Shown one piece after another: positions 1 through 8,764 of a stretch of DNA of 64,000 nucleotides (the first letter of the stretch is position 1; every line of letters starts with the position of its first letter). Source of the stretch: Breviolum minutum Mf 1.05b.01. Taxonomy: Eukaryota; Sar; Dinophyceae; Suessiales; Symbiodiniaceae. The notes beneath the pieces are model-generated. The model was not told the origin of the DNA, did no database searches, and saw only the letters and a program-made list of their open reading frames with translations. The DNA lies in NCBI GenBank assembly GCA_000507305.1, contig DF239116.1, positions 6,182 through 70,181 on the forward strand. Reading direction: 5' to 3'. The translations under genes were made by a program, and so were the position numbers.

Positions 1-794
1 ACCAAAAGCTGCCATTCGTGGGGAGAGTACTGTGAGGCCTCGTGGTCTTCGCCTGCCTTGGTGAGGGGTAGCTTGATCCACTGCGAAGTCTCGGTGTCCC
101 AGCGGTGGATGATGATGGCATGGTCTGGTGGTACGGCTGCTCCTGGTGGAGTGGCAAGGTACCAGGTCGGTGGGATGTAGCCTCGATCTCCTGATAATGC
201 TCGGAGTTCGCATTCGGCCATGGTCAAGCCGGGTGGATTCTGGTTCAAGGCTTTCTGCCTTTCGATGGCCTGTTGGTCTGGTGGGACGTATCGTCCTGGA
301 TGAAGCATCTGGCCGACTTCGGTGCAGCAATTGTAGCAAAAGAGCTTGTGCTCGTCTGGATCATACATGTTCATATTGTGTTGTTTCATTGGTAGTAGCA
401 TGAACAACATAAACGGTTGTTCGCAATTGCTGCATGGTTGCATCTTCTGGTTGGGCTGGACTGCGAAGTCCATAAGGAGGAAGTTCTTGAGAACACGTCG
501 TTCGTTCCCTTGTGCATGCTGTGTGGTCCAGTCCTCGATCCACTGTTCGATTTGTTCTTTGGACATGTACTCCTTGGTGTTGAGGTTGCTGGGTCTGACC
601 GCAATGGGTAGGCCACATTGGTCCTTGAGCCAAGTGCGGAACTGTTGGAGCTGCATGTGTCGTCCAAGCGACTGGAGTTTGTGGATGTAGTCCTCAATTT
701 GTTGAGGTGTTTTGCTCTCCTTCATGTTCTTGATCCCCACGATGAGCGTAGTGGTGGCCTCGTCCAAGACGTCTGCGGTGGAGGATGAAGCCAT
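1..794 (-). CDS. Partial ORF with zinc-ribbon-like Cys pairs, cut by the window edge
   Basis: An uninterrupted minus-strand frame of about 264 codons runs from an ATG at 794 (protein starts MASSSTADVLDE) to position 1 without a stop, so the C-terminus lies outside. It contains QLQQFRTWLKDQCGLP, a charged stretch, then CSNC followed about 30 residues later by CYNCC, a spacing that suggests a four-Cys zinc ribbon. No ATG lies between this start and the next in-frame stop upstream; a pyrimidine-rich TTTTCAG just upstream could be an acceptor site. The family is not recognised. The 631-residue ORF 0.6 kb upstream on the same strand also has a Cys/His cluster, so the two may belong to one mobile element or one gene; this is inference. 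Confidence 0.55.
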   Translation of the reverse strand, partial: MASSSTADVLDEATTTLIVGIKNMKESKTPQQIEDYIHKLQSLGRHMQLQQFRTWLKDQCGLPIAVRPSNLNTKEYMSKEQIEQWIEDWTTQHAQGNERRVLKNFLLMDFAVQPNQKMQPCSNCEQPFMLFMLLPMKQHNMNMYDPDEHKLFCYNCCTEVGQMLHPGRYVPPDQQAIERQKALNQNPPGLTMAECELRALSGDRGYIPPTWYLATPPGAAVPPDHAIIIHRWDTETSQWIKLPLTKAGEDHEASQYSPHEWQLL

Positions 795-1385
795 CTGTGA
801 TTGGACCTGTTTGTGTCGCCTGAAAAGGAGGGTTGATCCCAAAAGCACTGGCGGTGCGAGGGATCGACAACAATCATGACATGTGTACTGACGTGTGTGT
901 GAGTCGTGCTATTCGGAGTCTGTGTAACCAGTGATGTCCTCATGTCCATGTTCTGTGACGTGTGAATGGTCATTCAGGGCACTGCCTGGTTCGACAACTT
1001 TGTTCAGTGGACAGGAATAAAACCTGTTCCTCGGTATGAATCTCTTTCAACATGGCAATCCTGGGTTCTGTGTATGATCTCGCAGGACGCATTCTGTTTT
1101 CAAAACGACCTGATCTGGTCGGAAGACGGGGATCGTCCATCCCGGGTGTGTTAGTTCACTAAATGCCATATGCCTTGTGTTCTTTGTTCCGTACAGCCTG
1201 GTTCTCACAAAGTGGATGACAGGCTGTGGCGAACGTCGGCTCTCGCGAGCAAAATGTGAACACATGGTATTGTGTGTAAAGTTTCTGGGCTGTTACTGTG
1301 TAGTAACTATCGACTCAAGAGTGAAATGAATTTGTGTGAACTCACGGTATGGTACTAAGGTGAAACATGACAGGGGGCCCGGCTC
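795..1385. other. Spacer without a recognisable gene
   Basis: The gap between the two left-edge minus-strand ORFs. Stops occur in all frames at short spacing. It may be an intron or the inter-ORF spacer of a mobile element. Confidence 0.4.
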
Positions 1386-3278
1386 TCAGACCTCGACTTC
1401 GTCGTCATGGGAGCGCTGTGTAGAGCTCATCGATCTCTGTCTCGGTGGTCCGGTCCAAGTCTGGGTTCTGTAGAAGACCAAGCGGCAGTTGTTGTGGTCT
1501 CCTTCAAGGACCAGTTCGCCAATGTGTCCTGTGGCGATGCCCATCTTCATTTCCATCGTCATGGTACCCTGAAGGGTTTCAAGTAAGGTCTCAGCTAGGG
1601 ATGCCAATGCCGGACCTTCTGGTTGACGAAGTTCAAAAGGTGGTCCCACTGGGCGAGCTAGTCGCATGAGGTTGATGGCGGTCAAAAGAAAGGCTTGTAG
1701 ATGATCTGAAATGATGGTTGGCCCCGCGCTGCTATTGGCGAAGCGCTCTTGTGCCACATTCCTGGCGATCAGGAGATGTTGGTGCCACCAAAACTTGAGC
1801 AGGGAGGCATCTGCGGTGGATGTCTCGGAGGCCATAGGTATCAGCTGAAGGCGGTCGAAGTGTTGGTGACCTGGCACTTGTGGAGTCATGTTGCCATGGA
1901 TGATGGTGCCCCAGGTACCCATGCTCACTGGGTAATGGTTCTCAAGCAAGGATGTGAACTCGGTCAGGAGTTGACTGTTCAATTGGAAGCTGCTGTCTGC
2001 CCTCAAGAGGGACGGCATTCCTTGGATGTGTGTCGGGGGCAATTGGCGTGTGAATTGGATCGGTGGCCTTTCGAACCAGGCTCCGAGAATGGTATCTGGG
2101 ATCCTCGGTGGAGAAGGTGTGGTAGGAAAACCACTGATCAGGTTCCATGACTGTGTCATGGGATTGGTGTCTGCTCGTGTGGCCACTTGTGTGAGGTCGT
2201 GTGGACCTGGGTCTGCGGAAGGGGCAGGCATACTGGCAGGGATGCTGTGTATTGTGGACCCTGCGGTCTGGCGGAGCGTCTCGAAAGCTCTGTTGATCGG
2301 TGTCTCCTCAACCCTGTGTTGGCTGTGTTGGCGTGGCGGGTTGATGGAGGGTGTCACTGGAGGTGTTGGCTCTGGTGTCGAGCTTGGAGCTGGCGGAGGT
2401 GGAGCTTTAGCCGCAGCCCGAGCTTCTTGTTGTTCGGCATGTTCTCGCTCGGCTCTTGTCCATGGGTCTTCTTCCCAGTTCTGTTCTGGAGATAGCCATG
2501 GATGAGTTGGTGTAGCTGGGGCTGGTGCTGGAGGAGCATCAACACGGATCACGACTGGTCTCGATGGAGTGACTGGCCTCCTGGGTGTCTGGTTTCTGCG
2601 AGGTGTGGAAGCTCTGCCTCGGCGAGGTTGTTCATTGAGGTTGTTGGCTCTCCGACTTGGTGCTGTCACCATCATGTCGCCATATGCTTCAGGCTGTGGG
2701 ATCGGTGCAAACCAGCGGAACTTGTGGTAGTAGGTCTCGTCGACGTATGGCATGGTGGCGAGTGTCACATTGGCTGTGCGGGTCGACATGGCAATCAAGT
2801 CACCGTCAAGTGTGTAGCCTGTGGCAAGACCAGTGTTGAACTCATGTTTCACCCACCAGCGGAAAGCCCAGAGTTCTGCGTAGAGCCAGTTGGAGGCATG
2901 TGCACGGATGCAGTTGGGATCGGTGCAGGACAATGGACCCTGCTGGTGACGGGTGCCTTTGGATCGCTGGTCTGTGCGACAAATGGTTTGTCGAGGCATC
3001 CAAATCCATTTGGGGTGACCATCCTCAAGTATCTGAAGGAACTCGGGGTGCCATGTTCCCTCGCAGTGTGTTCCATGTGTCCACTTAGGACACGGCTTCT
3101 GGTTGATGACGTGGTGGCACATCTGTCTTGTTGGAATGCGATGGGATATGACTTGGTCATGTTCCTCCATGGACTCGAGGTGTATCACCACAGCGCGTCG
3201 TAAGTCATTCCATTGGATGTCCTGGATCAAATCCAGGTTTGTTTGAGCGAGTTCATGCAATTCTCGCGCCATGTTCAT
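1386..3278 (-). CDS. Long intronless ORF with CCCH-like cluster and Pro/Thr-rich centre
   Basis: A 631-codon frame; the first ATG is at 3278 (MNMARELHELAQ), although the frame is open up to about 3308. Near residue 55 there is a Cys/His cluster of the form C-x8-C-x8-C-x4-H (from MCHHV to GTWH), looser than the classical CCCH finger (C-x8-C-x5-C-x3-H), and a second short C-x4-C-x3-H (SCTDPNCIRAH). The middle third is rich in Pro, Thr, Ala and Arg and probably disordered. The C-terminal third is compact and ends in DDEVEV. A polypyrimidine run ending in CTCAG lies about 40 bases upstream of the ATG. I do not recognise the family. Lack of introns beside intron-rich genes and the neighbouring zinc-ribbon ORF fit a gag-like retroelement product, but no reverse transcriptase is visible here. 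Confidence 0.55.
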   Translation of the reverse strand: MNMARELHELAQTNLDLIQDIQWNDLRRAVVIHLESMEEHDQVISHRIPTRQMCHHVINQKPCPKWTHGTHCEGTWHPEFLQILEDGHPKWIWMPRQTICRTDQRSKGTRHQQGPLSCTDPNCIRAHASNWLYAELWAFRWWVKHEFNTGLATGYTLDGDLIAMSTRTANVTLATMPYVDETYYHKFRWFAPIPQPEAYGDMMVTAPSRRANNLNEQPRRGRASTPRRNQTPRRPVTPSRPVVIRVDAPPAPAPATPTHPWLSPEQNWEEDPWTRAEREHAEQQEARAAAKAPPPPAPSSTPEPTPPVTPSINPPRQHSQHRVEETPINRAFETLRQTAGSTIHSIPASMPAPSADPGPHDLTQVATRADTNPMTQSWNLISGFPTTPSPPRIPDTILGAWFERPPIQFTRQLPPTHIQGMPSLLRADSSFQLNSQLLTEFTSLLENHYPVSMGTWGTIIHGNMTPQVPGHQHFDRLQLIPMASETSTADASLLKFWWHQHLLIARNVAQERFANSSAGPTIISDHLQAFLLTAINLMRLARPVGPPFELRQPEGPALASLAETLLETLQGTMTMEMKMGIATGHIGELVLEGDHNNCRLVFYRTQTWTGPPRQRSMSSTQRSHDDEVEV

Positions 3279-3497
3279 CGCAATGGGATGCTCACGAAAA
3301 TTCTTCACTGAGGAAGAAGAAAAACTTTTGAGCCTTATGTTCTACCAAAATGGCAACATGTAAACCTTGCGTGTAATCATCTCAATGTAAATGAACAACG
3401 TTCATGAATGAAGCTCAACTCCGTTCCATTGTTACTCCGCACAATTTTGTGCTACCCAAAAAAAATCCGGACTTAAGTCTCTGACGCTCTTTGCAAA

Positions 3498-4735
3498 TCC
3501 CACTATGGAGGTACAAGTTGTGTGGCATGATCACCGCACCAACTGTGCCAACCAATTGGAGCACTGCATAGTCTTCACATTCAAAAAGAAAGCCCTGGAG
3601 AAAAGGTCCAGCAGAGGGTGGCATAAAAGCAAAGTTGATAGAATAGCAGATCAGCAACCTTTGCTGCTTGCATGTCTCCCAAACAAGCGGTTCAAGCCAG
3701 CAAATAAACAAGAAAAGTGTGCAAAATGGCACATGTTTCATGTATTTTTTCTAAATCCATCTCTTTTTTCAATACAAGGAAAACCACTAAAATAACAAAG
3801 GAAGGGAAAAAAAAAGCAGATAAAAGCAGGTCCCCATCCACCAGGTCACACAGCGATCAATGCAAAAATGAAAGCTTCCAAAAACCTTTTGCCAAGATAG
3901 TGGATCATCAGAAAGGTGAAGGTATCAGCTCCCGTTGCCACGGAACCAACCTCAGGAGGAGCAGTGATTCGTTGATTCGTCGTGTTTGTTTGGAACAAAA
4001 CAAATGGGTTCATATACCAAGAAACCCACAAAGGCCAGCCAAATAGCACCCTTAGGTCACAACTAATTGAGTCAACATGTTTGTAACATATGAGCAAGTT
4101 TGATGAACTGTCAGCATCATAGGTCATCTTTATTTGAGATGACATGAAGGATTTGGCAATCCAGAATGCCTGATAATAGAGAAAAGGTGGACTACTAGAA
4201 ACAACTGAATGCAAGCAAAGTGCTTGAGGGCAATTCCAGTTCCAACCACTTCCTGGATATCTGCACCGATAATTGCCAGCTCCTTTGATGGACAAGTTTT
4301 TTGGAAAATGATGAAAGCTCAAACAGTAGTCCAAAGCATCATCTGCAAGGAAACAAGTAGAACTCCACTGTAGCTAGAGACCCTGTACCCAACCTACATT
4401 ACCACACGTGTGACCCAATTCAATTGGTTTTCAGTATTCAAGAGTTTACAAAATGCCCAGTGTCTGTCATAATCCAGAGCAGAATAGACAACGGTCTTGG
4501 GTATTCAGCTCGACATGTCTGAGCCAAATCACGTCCTCGAATGAAAAAAAACATCAGCGGATGTAATGTCGTGGAAGCGCAGGCAATGGGATGGTACATG
4601 CGAAAATAAATGGAAATAAATTATGCAATATGTGGAGAAGTACACGATGTGAATCACACTTCGAACTCTTGAATCGAAAAAAATGCTGTCCTGTAACCAT
4701 GGCCAACCGCGCAGACAAAACTTGCAGAATCAGCC
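3498..4735 (-). pseudogene. NRAMP-family divalent metal transporter, exons for TM2-TM6 only
   Basis: NRAMP proteins are proton-coupled Fe/Mn/divalent metal importers of cell or endosomal membranes. Six minus-strand pieces match the family in order: 4735-4684 (LQVLSARLAMVTGQH, TM2), 4341-4321 (MMLWTTV), 4282-4215 (ELAIIGADIQEVVGTGIA, TM3), 4055-4028 (LRVLFGWPLW), 3951-3850 (GADTFTF...RFLEAFIF, TM4-5) and 3605-3498 (VGAVIMPHNLYLHSG, the TM6 metal-site signature with its MPHN). The gap between the second and third pieces is only about 38 bases, unusually short for an intron. I did not find the TM1 DPGN exon or anything for TM7 onward; right after LYLHSG the frame loses similarity and the long ORF at 1386-3278 begins about 220 bases later. 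Either this is a truncated gene remnant or the 3' exons lie beyond the left edge with the ORFs inside a large intron. Family assignment is secure; intactness is not. Confidence 0.8.
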
Positions 4736-4739
4736 CTGC

Positions 4740-6390
4740 TATTGTACCTCAAGAACTTTGGAGGTCAAGTTGCGCTTGCAACTCACCATTTGTGTAGTCA
4801 AGTACGATTGAAATTGACTGTCACACTGTCACACATGTGTATAAGTTGGATTGCATGCCGCCAACACAAACAGAAGAACTGAAATACAAGACTCCCGTGT
4901 TCCGGTAGCTGCTGGATGATTTTCAGGCCAAGACTACAACGGGCGACACTGTTCTACGGCACTTGGAATATATGAAGTGTATGCAAAGTTCATATAATAT
5001 CGGGTGTAAGGTAGGTCCAATAAACACGGAGACCAGTACCGCCACGATGTTGCGTCCTTTGGTATCACTTTCATCTATTGGTGGCAAAATTGGGGTTTGA
5101 ACTTAATCGCAGACCAAAATTCGGGGCCATGGGCTTCAGATTAGCAATGCGTGTAGGAATAATGGATCTCAAAACGAAAAGAAAGTCTGGAACTGAGTTG
5201 GATCTATATAGCAGTCAAGATTCATAGAAGTAAGACCTCACAAACCACATCAGCTTTTCAGCACTCCTACCGTGCTAGGACTAAGAACAATGGTTCAAAC
5301 AAATCAAAGAGAAACTCTACAAATCATGCCGGCGGTCAGATTTGACCAACCTATATAGAAAATCCTGAAATGAGAAATATCGGAAAGAAAACAAAAAGAC
5401 ATTCAAACAAAATGTGATAATATGTATGTATATATGATGTAATATAAGTACGACATAAATACATTCCGCGGAACATCTTTCAATTTCTATACATCTTTTC
5501 GAGAGTCTTGCGTGAAAAATCCACCCATCTGGACTGACGTCGAAGCATTGGTTATCAGTCACTCTTGGTTGAAGTTGATTTCTTTGATAGCGAGCAGATT
5601 TCTGGGAAAATCCCATCTTGGAAGCTTGCGCAAGGTTGCCTTTTCTAATCCAATCAAACCCATTACACTATGCTTGCACCATGAAAGCCATGAAAACTCC
5701 CCCAAAAGTCAAATTTTTCGCATGACATGAAAACCATGAAATCCATGCTCCAAAGAAAAGAAAACCTTCAAATTTCCAAACTATGAGACCCACAGCAAGC
5801 TGTAACCTGTAAAGGCTCCGCTCTGCAAATCACTTTCCAGATTTCCAGGATCCAAATATGCAAGACTCATAAGCCAGCCAGGTCCAGCATATGCTGCGAA
5901 ACTCTTCCTTGCAGCCGAGTCAGAGGTTTTCTTAACAACAAGAATCTATAAGGTCGAGGACTTCAAAACATTGCACTAAATGGGGCTCGCATGATCAGAA
6001 CATATCAGAAAAGGCAAATGTTGTCATTCAACAAATTTGGCAATGATTGTTGTGTGCCGATATGATATGATATTGCATCTGAAGCCTCGGTCCAAAGGCC
6101 AATCAAGTCTTGTCGTGGCAGTTGAAAAGCCAAGAACTGTAGCACAGAGCAGATTCAAACAAAAGGACTTACATCTGCAACGTTGGTTCCCACACTAGCG
6201 GGAACCAAGAGAAATTGCTACTTTGCAGCACTCATATTGCAGTGTGAGACACGAATCACAAATTGCAAAGGGTTGAAGTTTTGAAAGGTTGAATCAGATT
6301 ATAAGGGAAAAGTTTGGCGTTCAAGCAATAGATCAAATTATGAACAAGTAAGTTCCTTCACAGATGTAAATGACTTAAGCCAAGAATCCA
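4740..6390. other. AT-rich spacer, no supported gene
   Basis: Short frames only. A minus-strand open stretch near 5615-5480 (FSQKSARYQRNQLQ...) could be an exon but has no recognisable similarity. Any 5' exon of the NRAMP gene should be within about 4740-4900; a possible piece ends LDYTN next to a GTGAG donor near 4795. Confidence 0.3.
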
Positions 6391-6395
6391 AGAGA

Positions 6396-7143
6396 AGCAA
6401 ACGCCTGCATTGTCTTTTGGCATCATCTCAGCGTATTCAGAATCATCATACATGCCTCCATCGAACTCCGAGGATGAAGCTGAGCTCTCTGAGCAACTGT
6501 CTTCCATTGCTGAAAGAGAAGCATGTGGGAATTGCAAATTGTGACGATGCAAGCAGCTTGAGGATTGCATCTTGCGGATTTTGTGAAGTTTCAACTTCAG
6601 ATTGCCTGTTCCTGAAAAAGCTGTATTCATGGAAGTTTAAGGGTACCCCGCCTGCCATGTTTCCCCAGGAAATAAGTTCTTATTAAGGGGTTATTAACCA
6701 TCATTCTCCCTTTGTACTCCCTTAATAAGGCCTTATTTCTTGGGGAAACGTGGCATTAGGGGGGGGTACCCTTAAACTTCCATGAATATATTAAGCTGAA
6801 CATCCTTCCCCAATTGCAAGAAATCAAATCCGAGGTCTTGACACCAACAAAATGTCCATGGTCCAGTGGTTCACTATTTCCTTGCCGCGCAAACTTCAAC
6901 TGGAATTTGATTGAGGTTTGCTACGTTCATCTCCCCCTTATAAACATCACAAACAAACGCTCGATGAAACCATCGTTACAAGTCCGTAAGCCGGTGGTGT
7001 CTAAAGTCCTGATAAAGGGATATTTTGATATTAGCAAACCCTGCTTGATTGAAAACTTTCCATCCTTTCTTCCCACTTTGTGTTTCTTCAATCAAAAACT
7101 CCTCGAAGAACTCGCCAGAAAGCTCCTCGTCGATATCACTCAT
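6396..7143 (-). CDS. Small acidic protein, at least two exons, function unknown
   Basis: The first exon starts at ATG 7143 and encodes a strongly acidic N-terminus (MSDIDEELSGEFFEEFL, then IEETQSGKKGWK). A second exon follows a good acceptor (CTTCTCTTTCAG) near 6524 and encodes MEDSCSESSASSSEFDGG, then YDDSEYAEMMPKDNA, ending at a possible GC donor (CAG/GCGTTT) near 6400. Both are rich in Asp, Glu and Ser. A MITE-like palindrome (6624-6788) lies in the intron between them. Further exons may exist at lower coordinates. No domain is recognised; Ser-acidic content suggests phosphorylation, which is speculation. Confidence 0.45.
6624..6788. mobile_element. MITE-like palindrome, family A copy 1
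   Basis: Terminal inverted repeats of about 26 bases (TATTCATGGAAGTTTAAGGG at the left, its complement at the right), with further pairing inward (CCATGTTTCCCCAGGAAATAAG-like arms), around a short AT-rich loop. There is no coding capacity. A diverged relative is at 13831-13983. Confidence 0.7.
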
Positions 7144-7274
7144 GACACATAGAAACGTCTTATGCACAAAAACGTGTTGTGTGAAATCTATTCATGCAAA
7201 TGATTGATCTTTGAAAGTGAGATCATCCATATTATCATGAACTTTCAATCATGAATGTGTTTGTTTGATGTGTT

Positions 7275-7373
7275 CAAAGTTTAACAGCTCGACCCTGAAA
7301 AGCCACCGAATCCCAAAACGAAAGGTTTTGCCTTCCAACCATCCATGATTACGGGGGGAGCTGTTGAACTTTG
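7275..7373. mobile_element. MITE-like palindrome, family B
   Basis: Inverted ends CAAAGTTTAACAGCTC and GAGCTGTTGAACTTTG, about 100 bases apart, followed by GGGGGTGTAC. The motif set AGTTTAACAGCTCGCCCCTGAA plus TTCCAACCATC recurs at 11450-11546, 11688-11811 and 25800-25893. Confidence 0.6.
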
Positions 7374-7990
7374 GGGGTGTACCACCTCCTCTTCGGTATG
7401 TCTCCTTACGAATGTCAAAGATCAAGCGAGCTGACACAGTTGCCGTTAGTGCCTGAAGCAGAAGCAGGAAAGCATCATCTCATCAAGATATACATAGACA
7501 TTGGGTCCTGCCTAAACACTGATTCACAGTGGCGATTCAGTGAAGGTTATGTAATTTTTCTAGGGTTCCCGTCATTTAAAAAAAAAATGAATAGATACAT
7601 TAAATATTTGTTTACCCACCGTGACCCCCAACATGGACACATTCAAGAAAGGCGACATCTGCATCTGCTACACGCTTTTTTTTTGAACTCTCAAATGTGT
7701 CGGGTTTCTGTCAATGCCTTGTTTTCTGTGGAAAAATCGGCACGTCTGCGGCAGCTAAAATGTACGGTGCCGAGGCTTTCAAATGAGTTTGCTTCGTCAC
7801 TACTTGTTCCTCTCATGCCAGTCAATAAAATCAATAAACCGATACTAGTGAGCTATAATGAGCTATGAGCTATATTTAGGAAGAAATTCCACTAGAAATA
7901 CGACAGTGTCAACTTCTACTCGACTTTAAAGCTACCATTAAAACTCGCCAGCTGACACAAGGGCCATTGTATTGGCCTTGTTCTTCAGCT

Positions 7991-8764
7991 TTATGGGATT
8001 GACAAATCTTTGTCCACCTTGAACTTCTGCATGAACTCCTTCACTTTCCCCGATTTTTTGGCCTCTTCGATAAACTCACAAAGCATTTTGAAGCCCTCTT
8101 CACGGCCTTTCTTTGTGGCAGCTGCTTGCTCGACTGCCATAAACTTTCCAGGCAATAGTCTGGTGCCAGGGCGTTTGGCACCATCTTTCTTTAATTTTGG
8201 CCGAAGCCCTGCCACAGCATCAAGGGCATTCTCCGTGAAGTGCGCATAGGTCGGGTCATGACCTTTAATCTTCTCCAGAGTAGCATTCTTCAGGTTGCGC
8301 TCCAGCCACAAGACATATGCAGCACCATCACAGCCAGCGATGCGTACACCTGCCTTGTCCACTTCGGCACAAGTTCGGAGTCCAGAGGTTGTGGGAACAG
8401 CATAGGTGGCTTCAATCTGACAGTAGGGTGGAGTGAAGTCAATGAATTCAGCACGTGCAGGATCTGCACCAATCATGGCCACATCCCATTTATCCTCCTT
8501 GGCATCATCTGCAAGCTTATCCGCTGATTCATATTGAACGTATTCCACAGGAACTCCAATCTTCTCGGCAAAAGCCTTTCCCATGCTTGGAGCTAATCCT
8601 TCTGGTTCACCACTTGAAGACTTTCCCGTGACCAACAATTCATTGCGCATATTCAAAGCCACTCGAAGTTTGCCAGTTGGAGCCATTTCCTTAGCTACAT
8701 CAGCTGCACCACTTGTTGGCATTGCTGCCAGAATTTGCTGGCACAAGACTCGCGCACGCTGCAT
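7991..8764 (-). CDS. Bacterial-type extracellular solute-binding protein, family 3
   Basis: A complete 257-codon frame without introns. From about residue 31 it reads as an SBP_bac_3 domain (the periplasmic amino-acid-binding component of ABC transporters): GKLRVALNMRNELL, the G-x-x-P-E-G-L-A-P-S-M-G-K-A-F-A-E-K ligand-lobe segment, WDVAMIGADPARAEFIDFT and TPPYCQIEATYAVP, then the second lobe AGVRIAGCDGAAY, and a Lys-rich C-terminal helix. At about 225 residues the domain is near full length. No signal peptide is visible at the predicted N-terminus (MQRARVLCQQILAAM), so it is probably not secreted unless an upstream exon exists. No permease or ATPase is nearby. Being intronless and of bacterial type in an intron-rich region suggests acquisition by horizontal transfer or retroposition of an mRNA. 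In eukaryotes its role would have to differ from ABC import; possibly small-molecule sensing or an enzyme-like role. Confidence 0.8.
   Translation of the reverse strand: MQRARVLCQQILAAMPTSGAADVAKEMAPTGKLRVALNMRNELLVTGKSSSGEPEGLAPSMGKAFAEKIGVPVEYVQYESADKLADDAKEDKWDVAMIGADPARAEFIDFTPPYCQIEATYAVPTTSGLRTCAEVDKAGVRIAGCDGAAYVLWLERNLKNATLEKIKGHDPTYAHFTENALDAVAGLRPKLKKDGAKRPGTRLLPGKFMAVEQAAATKKGREEGFKMLCEFIEEAKKSGKVKEFMQKFKVDKDLSIP

Noticed and set aside
616-630. CTTGGCTCAAG on the minus strand inside the left-edge ORF
   Set aside because: It encodes T-W-L-K within a continuous coding frame, so the 10-base leader match is likely chance.
1445-3203. Plus-strand open frames opposite the 631-codon ORF
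   Set aside because: They are shadows of the GC-rich minus-strand frame and are short and discontinuous.
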